Of a DNA stretch of 64,000 nucleotides, positions 54,901-63,497 are shown piece by piece. How positions within the stretch are numbered: position 1 is the stretch's first letter; every line of letters begins with the position of its first letter. The notes below the pieces were generated by a model. It made no database searches. It saw nothing but the letters and a program-made list of their open reading frames with translations, and was not told the origin of the DNA. Source of the DNA: Bradyrhizobium sp. AZCC 2176 (GTDB taxonomy: Bacteria; Pseudomonadota; Alphaproteobacteria; Rhizobiales; Xanthobacteraceae); NCBI RefSeq assembly GCF_036924645.1, contig NZ_JAZHRX010000001.1:1116001-1180000 (forward strand). Direction: 5' to 3'. A program made the position numbers and the translations under genes.

Positions 54901-54996
54901 CCGCATTATCTGACGCGTTTTGCAACCGAACAAACGGTGACCGTCAATACGGCTGCAGCCGGCGGAAATGCAGCGCTGATGTCGGGTGAGGAGTAG
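51985..54996 (+). CDS. putA: Bifunctional PutA: proline dehydrogenase / L-glutamate-gamma-semialdehyde dehydrogenase
   Basis: A 1003-residue enzyme that converts proline to glutamate in two steps at the inner membrane. Residues about 80-480 form the FAD proline dehydrogenase barrel (KGAYWDTEIKRAQ, ATHNALTV). Residues about 500-1000 form the aldehyde dehydrogenase, with IAETGGINAM and the catalytic Cys796 in GQRCSALR. The family's DNA-binding ribbon-helix-helix at the N-terminus is missing, so this is a short (type A) PutA that is not its own repressor. The ribosome site is weak (AAGAGAA). Confidence 0.94.
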   Translation: MLIPKSPLPPFSAPYAPDDRAMANRLFRAAPLEPTQEARIDRMATWLIEAIRANDDPLGGVEDMLREFALSTKEGLALMVLAEALLRVPDARTADQFIEDKLAQGDFIHHETRSSAFLVNASAWALGMSARVIQPGETPQGTIGRLTKRLGAPAVRAATRQAMRLMGNHFVLGETIEAALSRAQPHSSRHQRYSFDMLGEGARTADDAVRYFKSYSSAIEAIGRTADDRPLPDRPGISVKLSALHPRFEAVSRARVMRELVPRLIDLARQAKSYNLNFTVDAEEADRLELSLDVIAAAVGDSSLAGWDGFGLAIQAYQKRASDVIDYVDGLARSLDRKIMVRLVKGAYWDTEIKRAQERGLDGYPVFTRKAMTDLNYLACAKQLLALRPRIFPQFATHNALTVATILELATDQSGFEFQRLHGMGEALYAKLGEDRPDIAHRTYAPVGSHRDLLAYLVRRLLENGANSSFVALAADEAVPVSQLLRRPADIIGSAENAAHPNIALPRDLYGPNRKNSRGIEFGERAALEQLVSAVAAAPLPAAGSIAETTASEANAVIVAARDGFQHWGRTSAEVRAAILEKAADLLERRAAHFIALLQREGGKTLDDAVSEVREAADFCRYYAAQGRELFGEGKAMPGPTGESNMLRLRGRGVFVAISPWNFPLAIFLGQVTAALMAGNTVVAKPAEQTPLIAAEATRLLHEAGVPASALHLVAGDGRIGGVLVAHPDIAGVVFTGSTEVARTINRALAAKDGPIVPLIAETGGINAMIVDATALPEQVADDVVTSAFRSAGQRCSALRLLFLQDDVADRMIEMIAGTARELVIGDPSDPATHIGPVIDAEAKQRLDAHIERMKKEARVHFAGSAPQGNYVAPHIFELSDAVLLTEEVFGPVLHVVRYRAERFDEVLQAVERSGYGLTLGIHSRIDDTVEDAIERLQVGNIYVNRNMIGAVVGVQPFGGHGLSGTGPKAGGPHYLTRFATEQTVTVNTAAAGGNAALMSGEE

Positions 54997-55094
54997 TTGC
55001 ATCGACCCTCCAAGATGGGCCAAATGGCGTTTGAACGGGATCGCCCATCAGCGATATCTCGACAAAAACAACAACGTCACGGAGCGACGCTACG

Positions 55095-56300
55095 ATGGAT
55101 AAGGGTATTTTCGACGGCCTCAAGGTTCTGGACTGCGCGAGTTTCATCGCAGCACCTGCAGCCGCCACGGTGCTGTCGGACTTCGGCGCCGATGTAATCA
55201 AGATCGAGCCGCCCGGCTCCGGCGATCCCTATCGCAATCTACCCAATCTGCCCGGCTACCCGCATAGCGAGCACAATTTCGCGTGGATGCTGGAAGCCCG
55301 CAACAAGAAGAGCCTCGCGCTCGACCTCTCAAAACCCGAGGGCCAGGCCGTGCTGCATCACCTCGCCGCCCAGGCCGACGTCTTCATCACCAATTATCCG
55401 CCGCAGGTGCGCCAACGGCTTGGCATCACCCACGAGCATCTGGCGCCCCACAACGACCGGCTGATCTACGCGTCCTTCACAGGCTACGGTGAGAAGGGCG
55501 AGGAAGCCAATAAGCCCGGCTTCGATAGCAACGCCTATTGGGCGCGTTCCGGTCTGATGGATCTGGTGCGGGCGGATGAACACACCACGCCGGCGCGATC
55601 GATCGCCGGCATGGGCGATCACCCCTGCGCGATGGCGTTTTACGGCGCGATCGTCACCGCGCTCTACAAGCGCGAGCGCACCGGCAAGGGTTCGCATGTC
55701 AGCTCCAATTTGATGGCTAACGGCGTCTGGGCCGCATCGGTGCTGGCGCAAGCAAAACTGGTCGGCGCGAAGTTCGGCGAACGCCGCCCGCGCGAGCGCG
55801 CGCTCAACGCGGTCACCAACCACTATCAGTGCAAGGACGGACGCTGGCTGATCCTGTCGCTGCTCAATGAGGAGCGGCAATGGCCGACACTGGCGCGCTG
55901 CCTCGGCCGCGAGGACCTCGTCAACGATCCCCGCTTCGAGACCAAGAAGGAGCGCCATGCGCGCTCGCTGGAGCTGATCAGGATATTTGACGAGACCTTT
56001 GCGACCAGGGACCTTGCCGAGTGGCGCAAGATCCTCGACGGCAACGGCCTGGTGTTCGGCGTGGTCGGCATCCTCGACGACATTCCGAACGACAAGCAGA
56101 TGATCGAGAACGAGGTGCTGGTGCCGTTCGAGAACGATACCATGCTGACGATCTCCAGCCCGATCTGGGTGAATGGCAGCAAGAAGGTGCAGCCGCGCAA
56201 GCCGCCCGGCATCGGCGAGCACAGCGACGAGATCTTGCGCAATGCGGGCTATGACGAAGCCGCGATCGGCAAGCTGCGCGCAGCCGGCGCGGTGGCGTGA
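55095..56300 (+). CDS. CaiB/BaiF-family CoA-transferase (second copy)
   Basis: A 401-residue class III CoA-transferase with the catalytic Asp175 in IAGMGDHPCAM. It shares the fold, but little else, with the copy at 36082. GGAG lies 10 bases upstream of the ATG. It is followed 11 bp later by a GST-like gene, so an operon is likely. Substrates are not known. Confidence 0.86.
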   Translation: MDKGIFDGLKVLDCASFIAAPAAATVLSDFGADVIKIEPPGSGDPYRNLPNLPGYPHSEHNFAWMLEARNKKSLALDLSKPEGQAVLHHLAAQADVFITNYPPQVRQRLGITHEHLAPHNDRLIYASFTGYGEKGEEANKPGFDSNAYWARSGLMDLVRADEHTTPARSIAGMGDHPCAMAFYGAIVTALYKRERTGKGSHVSSNLMANGVWAASVLAQAKLVGAKFGERRPRERALNAVTNHYQCKDGRWLILSLLNEERQWPTLARCLGREDLVNDPRFETKKERHARSLELIRIFDETFATRDLAEWRKILDGNGLVFGVVGILDDIPNDKQMIENEVLVPFENDTMLTISSPIWVNGSKKVQPRKPPGIGEHSDEILRNAGYDEAAIGKLRAAGAVA

Positions 56301-56311
56301 GGCAGCAAGCC

Positions 56312-56959
56312 ATGCCCAGCTATCGCCTGCATTACTTCCCGGAGTCGGGAAACAGCTACAAGCTCGCACTGATGCTCACTTTGTGCGGCGAACGCTTCGA
56401 GCCGGTGTGGACCGATTTCGGCGGCGGCGTCACGCGGACAGCGGAATGGCGGCGCGAGGTCAACGAGATGGGTGAAATTCCGGTGCTCGAGGTCGACGGC
56501 GAACGCCTGACACAGACTGCGCCGATCCTGCTCATGCTGGCAAAGCGATTCGGCCGGTTCGGCGGCGAGACCGAACAGGAGCAATTCGAACTGCTGCGCT
56601 GGCTGTTCTGGGACAACCACAAGCTCACCGGCTACATGGCGACCTACCGTTACTTCCGCACATTCACGCCGTCACCGGACGAGCATGTGCTGAAGCATTT
56701 CCGCAGGCGGCTCGACGATTTCCTTTCCATCCTCGAGCAGCACATGCAGACGAACGCATTCGCCATCGGCGAACGGCCGACGGTGGCAGACATATCAATG
56801 ATGGCCTATCTGCATTACCCCGCCGACGAGACCGGGTATGATCTGGCAACGAGCCATCCCGCGATCAACGCCTGGCTGGGACGCATGGCCCAATTGCCGG
56901 GCTGGAAATCGGCCTATGATCTGCTGCCCGGCGAACGCCTGACGCATTACGCCAAGTGA
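56312..56959 (+). CDS. Glutathione S-transferase-like protein
   Basis: A 215-residue GST fold: thioredoxin-like N-terminal domain with GEIPVLEVDG (cis-Pro loop) and TAPILLMLAKRFG, and an all-helical C-terminal domain. The active-site Ser/Cys at the N-terminus is Ser13 (GNSYKL). It follows a CoA-transferase with an 11-bp gap, which resembles GST-like isomerases and lyases of catabolic operons. The start ATG 56312 is downstream of a weak GAGG. Confidence 0.84.
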   Translation: MPSYRLHYFPESGNSYKLALMLTLCGERFEPVWTDFGGGVTRTAEWRREVNEMGEIPVLEVDGERLTQTAPILLMLAKRFGRFGGETEQEQFELLRWLFWDNHKLTGYMATYRYFRTFTPSPDEHVLKHFRRRLDDFLSILEQHMQTNAFAIGERPTVADISMMAYLHYPADETGYDLATSHPAINAWLGRMAQLPGWKSAYDLLPGERLTHYAK

Positions 56960-56986
56960 TCTGGCGCCAACGACCGAGCCGCATCG

Positions 56987-58501
56987 CTAGCGGCTTTTGA
57001 CGAAGCACATGCCGACGCGTGATATCTTGCCGGCGGCCTGACAGGTCAGGCCCTCGGCGCAGGTCCAGTCGCGGAAACTTCCGTCGTTGTTGGCGGCCGG
57101 CTTGCCCTGCACATAGCAATGCGCGCCCCAGCCGTCGTAATAATTGGTGCCGGCGAGTTCGGCGCTGCCGCGCAACTGCGGACGGCTGGCAAACCCGCGC
57201 GAGTAATCCGGCGGCTTGCCGTCGCGCAGGCTTGCGAGAATATCGCGGCGGCGGATCTGATCGCCGAAGAAATGCGGTGACGCCGGCACGACGGTCGAAT
57301 TCGACGGCTTATCCGCCATCCAGTCGACGCCGGCGAAGTGAAAGCCGCCAATGCCGCGCGTCTGGTGGCAGCCGGAACAGGTGACGTCGTTGAGCCGCCG
57401 TTCGAACCCGGCAGGCGAGCGGATGTTCTGCAGCTTCACGCCACCTTCCGCAGCCTTCCTGAGCGCAGCCACCACGTCAGCCTCGCTGAACGCAGCGCCC
57501 TCGCCTTGCACCAGCCCGAATTCCGGCTCCAGGTCCGACGGATCGAACCCGGCCGGCGTTGGCGCAATCGCGCCTCTGGCGAGGAATTTTTCCGGGATCA
57601 GCACGGTGCCGCGATCGAACGCTGCGAGATTGACGGGATCGAGCAGCCATGCCCTGAACTCGCGCTTGAGGGCGTCGTCCGCCAGGAGGCGCGCGCGGTC
57701 GACCTGGTTTTCCATCGGCGCTTCCGCGAAGACCCGCGCGTCCCGATCGTAGCGAAACACCTTCAACAGGTAGTCGGTGCGGAAATCGCGAACCGCAGAT
57801 TTCGGCGCGTGCGCGATCTGGAGGTTGGTCTCAATGCGATCGACATTCTCGTGGCTGATCAGGTCGAGCGGGCCATCCTTTGCCGACGGCATCTCGCCGG
57901 GCGGCGCGGCGAGCCAGCGGTTGGCAATCTCGGAACAGGTAATCGTGGAGCCTTCGCCTTTCGCCCTCAGCACGAGGTTCAGCGTCATCGGTAGCCGCGG
58001 CGGCGATGCGTCGTCGCCGGCCACCTTGTTCATCCGCGTCAGGCGGTAGATCAGGCGGATCTCCCCGCAGCTTGCTTGCGCGGCGTAAGCGCGGTCCATG
58101 CGGTTGACGATGCCGGCCAGCACGAACCGCGTCTCTGCCGAATACAGCAGCGTGCGATCGAACAATTGGAAATCATGGCCCTCGCCGACGCCGATCGTCT
58201 CCTTCGGTAGGTTCACCCGGTGCCGCGCGACATAGCGATCGAACTCGCCATCGATGGCCTGTCGAATCGGCGCCATTGATGGCAGGGCGAACAACGCGCT
58301 GTTGGCGAGCGGGATATCCGCCGACCGCTCCGGCAACAGCGTGCGATCGAGACGAAATTTTCCGCCATCGAGCTCGCGCAGCGTCGCAGGATCGGTGATG
58401 GCAGTGCCGCGCTCCAGGGCTGCGTCCTGTGCCGCACGCGCCGGCAAAGCAGCGCACAGTAGAGCAAATACGATGGCGAGAAATCGGGGCACGCAGCTCA
58501 T
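56987..58501 (-). CDS. Exported single-haem c-type cytochrome-like protein
   Basis: About 504 residues with a signal peptide (residues 1-24). A single CxxCH haem motif (TCSGCHQ) lies near residue 380. A second cysteine group near the C-terminus (CAEGLTCQ...GMC) is unlike classical cytochromes. The remaining sequence shows no domain that I recognise. It may be a periplasmic electron-transfer or peroxidase-like protein. The start at ATG 58501 has GGGA upstream. Confidence 0.6.
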   Translation of the reverse strand: MSCVPRFLAIVFALLCAALPARAAQDAALERGTAITDPATLRELDGGKFRLDRTLLPERSADIPLANSALFALPSMAPIRQAIDGEFDRYVARHRVNLPKETIGVGEGHDFQLFDRTLLYSAETRFVLAGIVNRMDRAYAAQASCGEIRLIYRLTRMNKVAGDDASPPRLPMTLNLVLRAKGEGSTITCSEIANRWLAAPPGEMPSAKDGPLDLISHENVDRIETNLQIAHAPKSAVRDFRTDYLLKVFRYDRDARVFAEAPMENQVDRARLLADDALKREFRAWLLDPVNLAAFDRGTVLIPEKFLARGAIAPTPAGFDPSDLEPEFGLVQGEGAAFSEADVVAALRKAAEGGVKLQNIRSPAGFERRLNDVTCSGCHQTRGIGGFHFAGVDWMADKPSNSTVVPASPHFFGDQIRRRDILASLRDGKPPDYSRGFASRPQLRGSAELAGTNYYDGWGAHCYVQGKPAANNDGSFRDWTCAEGLTCQAAGKISRVGMCFVKSR

Positions 58502-58591
58502 GTCCCAACTAACACCGCGCAAAGAGGTCTATTCAAGGAAAAAGGCGCTTCACGTCGCCGTGAAACGCCTTCCTGTTCGCATGCCGTTCCG

Positions 58592-59632
58592 TCAGCGCGC
58601 GACGATCAGGCCCTTGCTGGTCACGACCACCCAGCGGCCGTCCTGCTTGCGAATGGCGTCGACACGGCCGAGACCGGGAATGGGGTCGCCGGCATAGACC
58701 TCATACATGCCGCGGCGGCTCTCGATCAGCGCGCTGCCATTGGCGACGTCCCGCAATACCCAGCCTTCGACGGTCGGCATCCGGGTAACCTCGGGCTTGG
58801 GTGGCGCCGAAGACGCAGGCGGAGCCGCAGGCGCGGCCGCGGCCTGCTGCGGTATCGTGCCTGTGACCTCCTTCGCGGGAGCCGGCGCGGCGGCAGCGGT
58901 CGTCGCGGACGCCTGGGCGGCACGGAGCTTGTCGACGGTCTCGCTGAGCTTGGCGAGCTTTGCGGCGGGCTCGGCCTGCGCCTTCTCGACCTTGTCGAGG
59001 CGGTCGCTGGCCTTGTTGAACTGGGTCGTGCCGGCCTTGGCGGTATGTTCGAGGCTCGCCTTCAACGCGACGATGTCGGCATCGATCCGCGCCACGGCGG
59101 CTTCGAGCGCGCTATCCTTTGCCGAAGTCTGCGCAGAGGCCTGGGCCGAATCTCCGGCCATCAGCTTGCCAATTCCCCCGGTTGCCAGCGCGCCACCCAG
59201 CGCGCCCGCCACTGTCGCCAGCGCCACCACGGCGGCCATCGCCCCGATTCTTCGTTTGCCGGACACTCCCTCCGCCGGTGCGGCCTTCGCATCAGCGCCG
59301 CCGCGCTCGCCGGGCGACATGATCGTCACGTTGCCGGGGAAGCGCGGCGCTTCCGGCTTCACGGCGTCGATCTTGGGAGGCTCAGCCTTCGGCGCTTCAA
59401 TCTTTGGCGCCTCGACCTTCGGTGCGTCCATGCTGACGGCGTCCACCTTGGGACCGTCCTTGGCCGCGTCGGCCTTCGGCGAGGTCTCTTCCTGCTCGGG
59501 CGCGAGTTTTGCCGCCTCGACCTCCACCGCAGCCGTTACCGGCGCGCCCGGCGCAGGTATGTCGGGAGCGGCCGGCCCGGCGCCAAGGGTTCCGGTTTCA
59601 CCGTTGGTGGGCTGGGTTTGTTGATCGCTCAC
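58592..59632 (-). CDS. Uncharacterised single-pass membrane protein with Pro/Ala/Lys-rich N-terminus
   Basis: A 346-residue protein: an N-terminal low-complexity region with Ala-Pro-Lys repeats (residues about 30-110), a transmembrane helix (about 133-155), a coiled coil, a Pro/Ala linker and a conserved C-terminal domain (VEGWVLRDVANGSALIE). The start is GTG at 59632 with GGAG upstream. The domain order suggests a cytoplasmic N-terminus and periplasmic C-terminus. No family was recognised. Confidence 0.68.
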   Translation of the reverse strand: MSDQQTQPTNGETGTLGAGPAAPDIPAPGAPVTAAVEVEAAKLAPEQEETSPKADAAKDGPKVDAVSMDAPKVEAPKIEAPKAEPPKIDAVKPEAPRFPGNVTIMSPGERGGADAKAAPAEGVSGKRRIGAMAAVVALATVAGALGGALATGGIGKLMAGDSAQASAQTSAKDSALEAAVARIDADIVALKASLEHTAKAGTTQFNKASDRLDKVEKAQAEPAAKLAKLSETVDKLRAAQASATTAAAAPAPAKEVTGTIPQQAAAAPAAPPASSAPPKPEVTRMPTVEGWVLRDVANGSALIESRRGMYEVYAGDPIPGLGRVDAIRKQDGRWVVVTSKGLIVAR

Positions 59633-59878
59633 GTTGGATTCTCCAGAATTGATTGACCATTTGGTAACTTTTATTGCTTGCCAAATCGTTACCGGCCTCG
59701 GCCTTACCGAAATTTTAGGAACTCATCCGCCCCGGTTTGAGCGGCCACTTGTCGGCCGTCCCGGCCCCGGGTCCCTATGCTGCCCTGCGGCATCGGTATC
59801 GATCTCGTGCCGGTTCCGTTTGCGCCGGTCTGTTTCCCGATTAACATGGACCGACCAGCCAGAAAGGCAGGGACCACC

Positions 59879-60253
59879 ATGACCATCGAAAAATGCATCA
59901 ACGAGTTTGATGTAGATGACGTCATTTTTGAGGAAGGCTCGTCCGGGCGGGAACTGTTCGTGGTGCTCGACGGCCAGGTCGAGATCGCCAAGATGAACGG
60001 CGCCAGCAAGACGGTCATCGTCACGCTCGGCAAGGGTGAGTTCTTCGGCGAGATGGCGGTCATCGACGGCTCGTCCCGTTCGGCAACCGCCATTGCGGCC
60101 GCCCCAAACACCCGCGTGATGCGGATCAACCACGCCCGCTTTGTTTACCTGGTGAGCCAGCAGCCGGCGTTTGCGCTGATGATCATGGATGCGCTCAGTA
60201 AACGGTTGCGCGCGTCAAACGCTGTCACCTTCAGAGCCGCAGCCAATTCATGA
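59879..60253 (+). CDS. Stand-alone cyclic-nucleotide-binding protein
   Basis: A 124-residue single CNB domain with the phosphate-binding cassette FFGEMAVIDGSSRSATAIAA, which has the Arg-Ser-Ala motif of true cAMP binders. No effector domain is present in the same protein. It overlaps the next gene by 4 bases (ATGA), so the two are probably translated together. The ATG at 59879 follows AGGGA. The ligand is cAMP by family and is not demonstrated. Confidence 0.85.
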   Translation: MTIEKCINEFDVDDVIFEEGSSGRELFVVLDGQVEIAKMNGASKTVIVTLGKGEFFGEMAVIDGSSRSATAIAAAPNTRVMRINHARFVYLVSQQPAFALMIMDALSKRLRASNAVTFRAAANS

Positions 60254-61059
60254 GCGACCGGAAGCCGAGCCCATTCAAGACGCTGTTCGAGACCGAAGTC
60301 TGCACGCTGATCCAGGCTGCCGAAGACGTCTATCAGATCCGTTTCAAGAACCGCGCGGCGAACGCTTATCTGGTGCGCGGCAGCTCGCGCACCATCATGA
60401 TCGATGTCGGACTGTCGTCGAACTATCCGCATCTCGTGAAATGCCTCGAGCACCTCGACTGTCCGCTCGAGAAGATCGACATGGTGGTGCTGAGCCACGA
60501 GCACCTCGACCACATCGGCGCGGCCTATCATTTCCACGGCCGCGCCTTCATCGCCGCCCATCGGCTGGCCGCTAACAAGATCATGCTGCGCGACGACTTC
60601 TCGATGCTGCGCAAGATGTTCAACGAGCCGAACGTGCCGATCAATATCGATCTCTGGCTGGAAGAAGGCAATCTGATCGACCTCGGCAATTTCCGCCTCA
60701 CCGTGATGTACACGCCGGGACACACCTCCGCCTGCATCACGCTGTTCGAACCGGACAAGGGATTGTTGTTCGCCTCCGACACGCTGATGCCCGGCGGGGT
60801 GATGGGCGGCGTGTTCGGCTCCGGCAGCATCTCTGACTACATCCAGTCGCTGGAGCGGCTGAAGGGCCTGAACTCGAAGATCCTGCTGTCGGGGCATGGG
60901 CGGCTGTCCGACACGCCGCAGGAGGACGTGCGGATCGCGATCCAGCGTTCGCACGGATTATTGTCGGACACCGCGCAATTGTTCGACGCACTCGATGCGC
61001 GGGCGAACTTCGAACCGATCATGCAGTCGGTGCGCGACCTCAACAAACTCGACGATTGA
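60250..61059 (+). CDS. Metallo-beta-lactamase-fold hydrolase
   Basis: A 269-residue protein with the metal motif SHEHLDHIG (His83, His85, Asp87, His88), TPGHTS as the third block, the SDTLMPGG acidic position and a C-terminal GHG motif. It probably hydrolyses a thioester, phosphodiester or other substrate. It is coupled to the CNB gene by an ATGA overlap; a cAMP-regulated hydrolase is the natural guess but is untested. A weak hairpin at 61106-61135 follows it. Confidence 0.84.
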   Translation: MSDRKPSPFKTLFETEVCTLIQAAEDVYQIRFKNRAANAYLVRGSSRTIMIDVGLSSNYPHLVKCLEHLDCPLEKIDMVVLSHEHLDHIGAAYHFHGRAFIAAHRLAANKIMLRDDFSMLRKMFNEPNVPINIDLWLEEGNLIDLGNFRLTVMYTPGHTSACITLFEPDKGLLFASDTLMPGGVMGGVFGSGSISDYIQSLERLKGLNSKILLSGHGRLSDTPQEDVRIAIQRSHGLLSDTAQLFDALDARANFEPIMQSVRDLNKLDD

Positions 61060-61322
61060 TCAGTCATTGCGAGCAACAGCGAAGCAGTCGCCCCCGATCA
61101 AGAGAAAGGCCGGCGGGCGTTACGCCGCCGACCTTGTCCTGCAACTGCCGGCTCGGGGGTCCGGTTCCGTTGCTTGCATTCCGGTTGCTAGAACTGTTTT
61201 GATCATTAGCGCCCAGTGCCGACTGACGCCATTGCACGCAGGTATTGCCGAGCCGTACCGAGGTAGGCCCACACCATTGAAGCGGATGGAGCCAACTATC
61301 CATTGGTTTAGGTGGTGGTGAG
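61060..61322. other. Non-coding stretch between metallo-hydrolase and TPM gene
   Basis: 263 bp. It contains a possible half-copy of a rhizobial repeat starting TCATTGCGAGCAACAGCGAA, a hairpin of AAGG/CGGCGG type at 61106-61135 (weak terminator), and a perfect 8-bp stem GGTGGTGA/TCACCACC at 61314-61335 that overlaps the stop codon of the TPM gene. Confidence 0.45.
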
Positions 61323-61820
61323 TTACATCACCACCGGCGCATCCGGCAATTCATTCCGCCCCGCCCCCTGCGCCGGAAAGTGCGTCGCCAGCTCGCGCGA
61401 CACCGCCTCGATTCCCTCGATCACGCCTCCTTCAAAATTTCCGGCCCTGAACTGCGTCTCCATCTCGACGCAGATTTTTTCCCAGCCGGCGCGGCCGACC
61501 CTGGCGTCTATGCCACGGTCGGCAACGATCTCGAAGTCGTGGTCGGCCAGCAGCAGGTAGATCAAGACGCCGTTGTTGTGCGCAGTGTCCCAGATCCGCA
61601 ACTGCGAAAAAATATCCAGCGCCCGCTCACGCGCCGACTGATTGCGAAACAGCGGCGCGCCGTCGAGCGCGCCTTCGACCACGAAACGCACCTGTCCGGA
61701 ATGGGTGGCTTCGCCTGACTTGATCGCCTGCTCGATCCTCGCCAGCGCTTGTGGCGGAAAGATGCGCCGCAGTCGCCAGCGGTGTTCGAGGAGATGCCTG
61801 CCGATGCGCCTGATGCTCAT
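61323..61820 (-). CDS. TPM-domain protein
   Basis: About 165 residues with a TPM (TLP18.3/Psb32/MOLO-1) fold. The start at 61820 is one base after the upstream TAG (61822-61824), so the pair is transcriptionally and probably translationally coupled. The sequence shows ADHDFEIVADRGID. No signal peptide is seen. It follows the YgcG-like gene in the lemA operon. Confidence 0.72.
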   Translation of the reverse strand: MSIRRIGRHLLEHRWRLRRIFPPQALARIEQAIKSGEATHSGQVRFVVEGALDGAPLFRNQSARERALDIFSQLRIWDTAHNNGVLIYLLLADHDFEIVADRGIDARVGRAGWEKICVEMETQFRAGNFEGGVIEGIEAVSRELATHFPAQGAGRNELPDAPVVM

Positions 61821-61821
61821 G

Positions 61822-62706
61822 CTACCAGTTCCCCGATGCGCCACCGCCGCCAAAATTGCCGCCGCTGCCACTGAAGCCGCCGCTCGAACTGCCACTGCTG
61901 CCACTGCTGCTCCAATCGCTGCTGCCGCCACTCGACCAGCCGCCGCGCGTGCCGCGGCTGCCACCGGAGGGTATCAGATCGATGAACGCAGAAATGAGAA
62001 AGACGAGCACGCCGATGGCCGCAGCCGCCCCGAGACTGCCGACGAGGAGCCACGTCAAAACTCCGACGAAACCGCCGGTCGCAGCCGAACCGACCAACCG
62101 GCCAAGCGACGCCCTTAGCACGCCGCCGACAATGAACACGAAGGCGAGGACGAAGGGATTGAACGGGTCGATCGTATTGAACAAGCCGGGACTTTGCCAA
62201 TGCGGTGGCTCCGGCTCGGGCAATTTTTCGCCATCGGCGACCCGAATTATACGGGTGATCCCGGCAGAAACGCCGCCGGCGAAATCTCCGGCCTTGAACT
62301 TCGGCGTGATGTCTTCGTCGATGATGCGCTTCGTGGTGACATCGGTCAGCGCGCCTTCGAGGCCATAGCCGACCTCGATACGCAGGCGGCGATCGTTTTT
62401 GGCGATGACGAGCAGCGCGCCGTCGTCGATCTTCTTGCGGCCGATCTTCCAGGCTTCCGCAACCCGGAGCGAAAATTGCTCGATCGCCTCGCCGTCCGTC
62501 GTCGGCACGATCAGTACGGCGATCTCGCTGCCCTTTCGCGTCTCCAGATCCTTCAGTTGCCGCGTCAGCGAGACGATGTCGATGCTACCCAGCGTGCCGG
62601 TCTGGTCGACCACCCGTCCGCTCAAAGGCGGCACCGCGACGAGCGCCAGCGCCGAACAGGCCCAGCACACGAGCAGCGCAAGAATGGGGGCTCTTGCAGC
62701 GTCCAT
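61822..62706 (-). CDS. YgcG-like TPM-domain membrane protein
   Basis: A 294-residue protein: signal peptide, TPM domain (residues about 30-165 with LSGRVVDQTGTLG at its start), two transmembrane segments and a Gly/Ser-rich tail (about 40 residues). YgcG proteins are widely found downstream of lemA and have unknown function. It starts 21 bp after the end of lemA. Confidence 0.82.
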   Translation of the reverse strand: MDAARAPILALLVCWACSALALVAVPPLSGRVVDQTGTLGSIDIVSLTRQLKDLETRKGSEIAVLIVPTTDGEAIEQFSLRVAEAWKIGRKKIDDGALLVIAKNDRRLRIEVGYGLEGALTDVTTKRIIDEDITPKFKAGDFAGGVSAGITRIIRVADGEKLPEPEPPHWQSPGLFNTIDPFNPFVLAFVFIVGGVLRASLGRLVGSAATGGFVGVLTWLLVGSLGAAAAIGVLVFLISAFIDLIPSGGSRGTRGGWSSGGSSDWSSSGSSGSSSGGFSGSGGNFGGGGASGNW

Positions 62707-62727
62707 CGCGTTTGTCTTTTTTGGCCG

Positions 62728-63336
62728 CTACTTGGCGGGCGCCAGCGTCGGGTTGAAGTCCACCTTCGGCGCCGTCGAGATGGCCTTCTCGTTCTCGACC
62801 GTGAAGCTCGGCTTCTCCTTGTAGCCGAAGGCCATTGCCGTCAGATTGTTCGGGAAGGTGCGGATGCCGACATTATAGTCCTGCACGGCCTTGATGTAGC
62901 GGTTGCGTGCCACGGTGATGCGGTTCTCGGTGCCTTCGAGCTGTGACATCAAATCGCGAAACAGCGCGTCCGATTTGAGCTGCGGATAGTTTTCGGTCAC
63001 CACCAATAGCCGCGACAGCGCGCTCGTGAGTTCGCTCTGGGCGGCCTGGAATTTCTGGAATGCGGCGGGATCGTTCAGCACCTCCGGCGTCGCCTGGATG
63101 CTGCCAACTTTGGCGCGCGCATTGGTGACCCCGAGCAGAACGTCCTTTTCCTGCTGCGCAAAGCCCTTCACCGAATTGACGAGGTTGGGTACGAGATCAG
63201 TGCGGCGCTGATACTGGTTGATCACTTCCGACCAGCCCGACTTGACCTGCTCGTCGTTGGTCTGGATCGCATTGTAACCGCAATTGGTCAGGCTCAGTGT
63301 CGCCAGCGCCGCCAGCACGGTCCAAAATCTGCGCAT
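62728..63336 (-). CDS. lemA: LemA-family lipoprotein
   Basis: A 202-residue helical protein. The N-terminus has a lipobox-like sequence (LSLTNCG), suggesting a lipid anchor. A long coiled coil and the family's QYQRRTDLVPNLVNSVKGFA segment follow. It heads an operon with two TPM proteins. The ATG follows GGGAGAG. Function unknown, possibly envelope stress. Confidence 0.86.
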   Translation of the reverse strand: MRRFWTVLAALATLSLTNCGYNAIQTNDEQVKSGWSEVINQYQRRTDLVPNLVNSVKGFAQQEKDVLLGVTNARAKVGSIQATPEVLNDPAAFQKFQAAQSELTSALSRLLVVTENYPQLKSDALFRDLMSQLEGTENRITVARNRYIKAVQDYNVGIRTFPNNLTAMAFGYKEKPSFTVENEKAISTAPKVDFNPTLAPAK

Positions 63337-63497
63337 TGGGCTCTCCCGCTGTTATTTCCGGCGCACGGTATCAGAATAGCCGCCTCAAATAAGCGCCCAA
63401 AGCCGTTCCCGTTCCATTTCGCTGCCGATGGCCCTTGCGTATGATTTGCCGAAATAACAACATGGCTCGACAAGAATAAGGGAAACGCGAGGACGTC

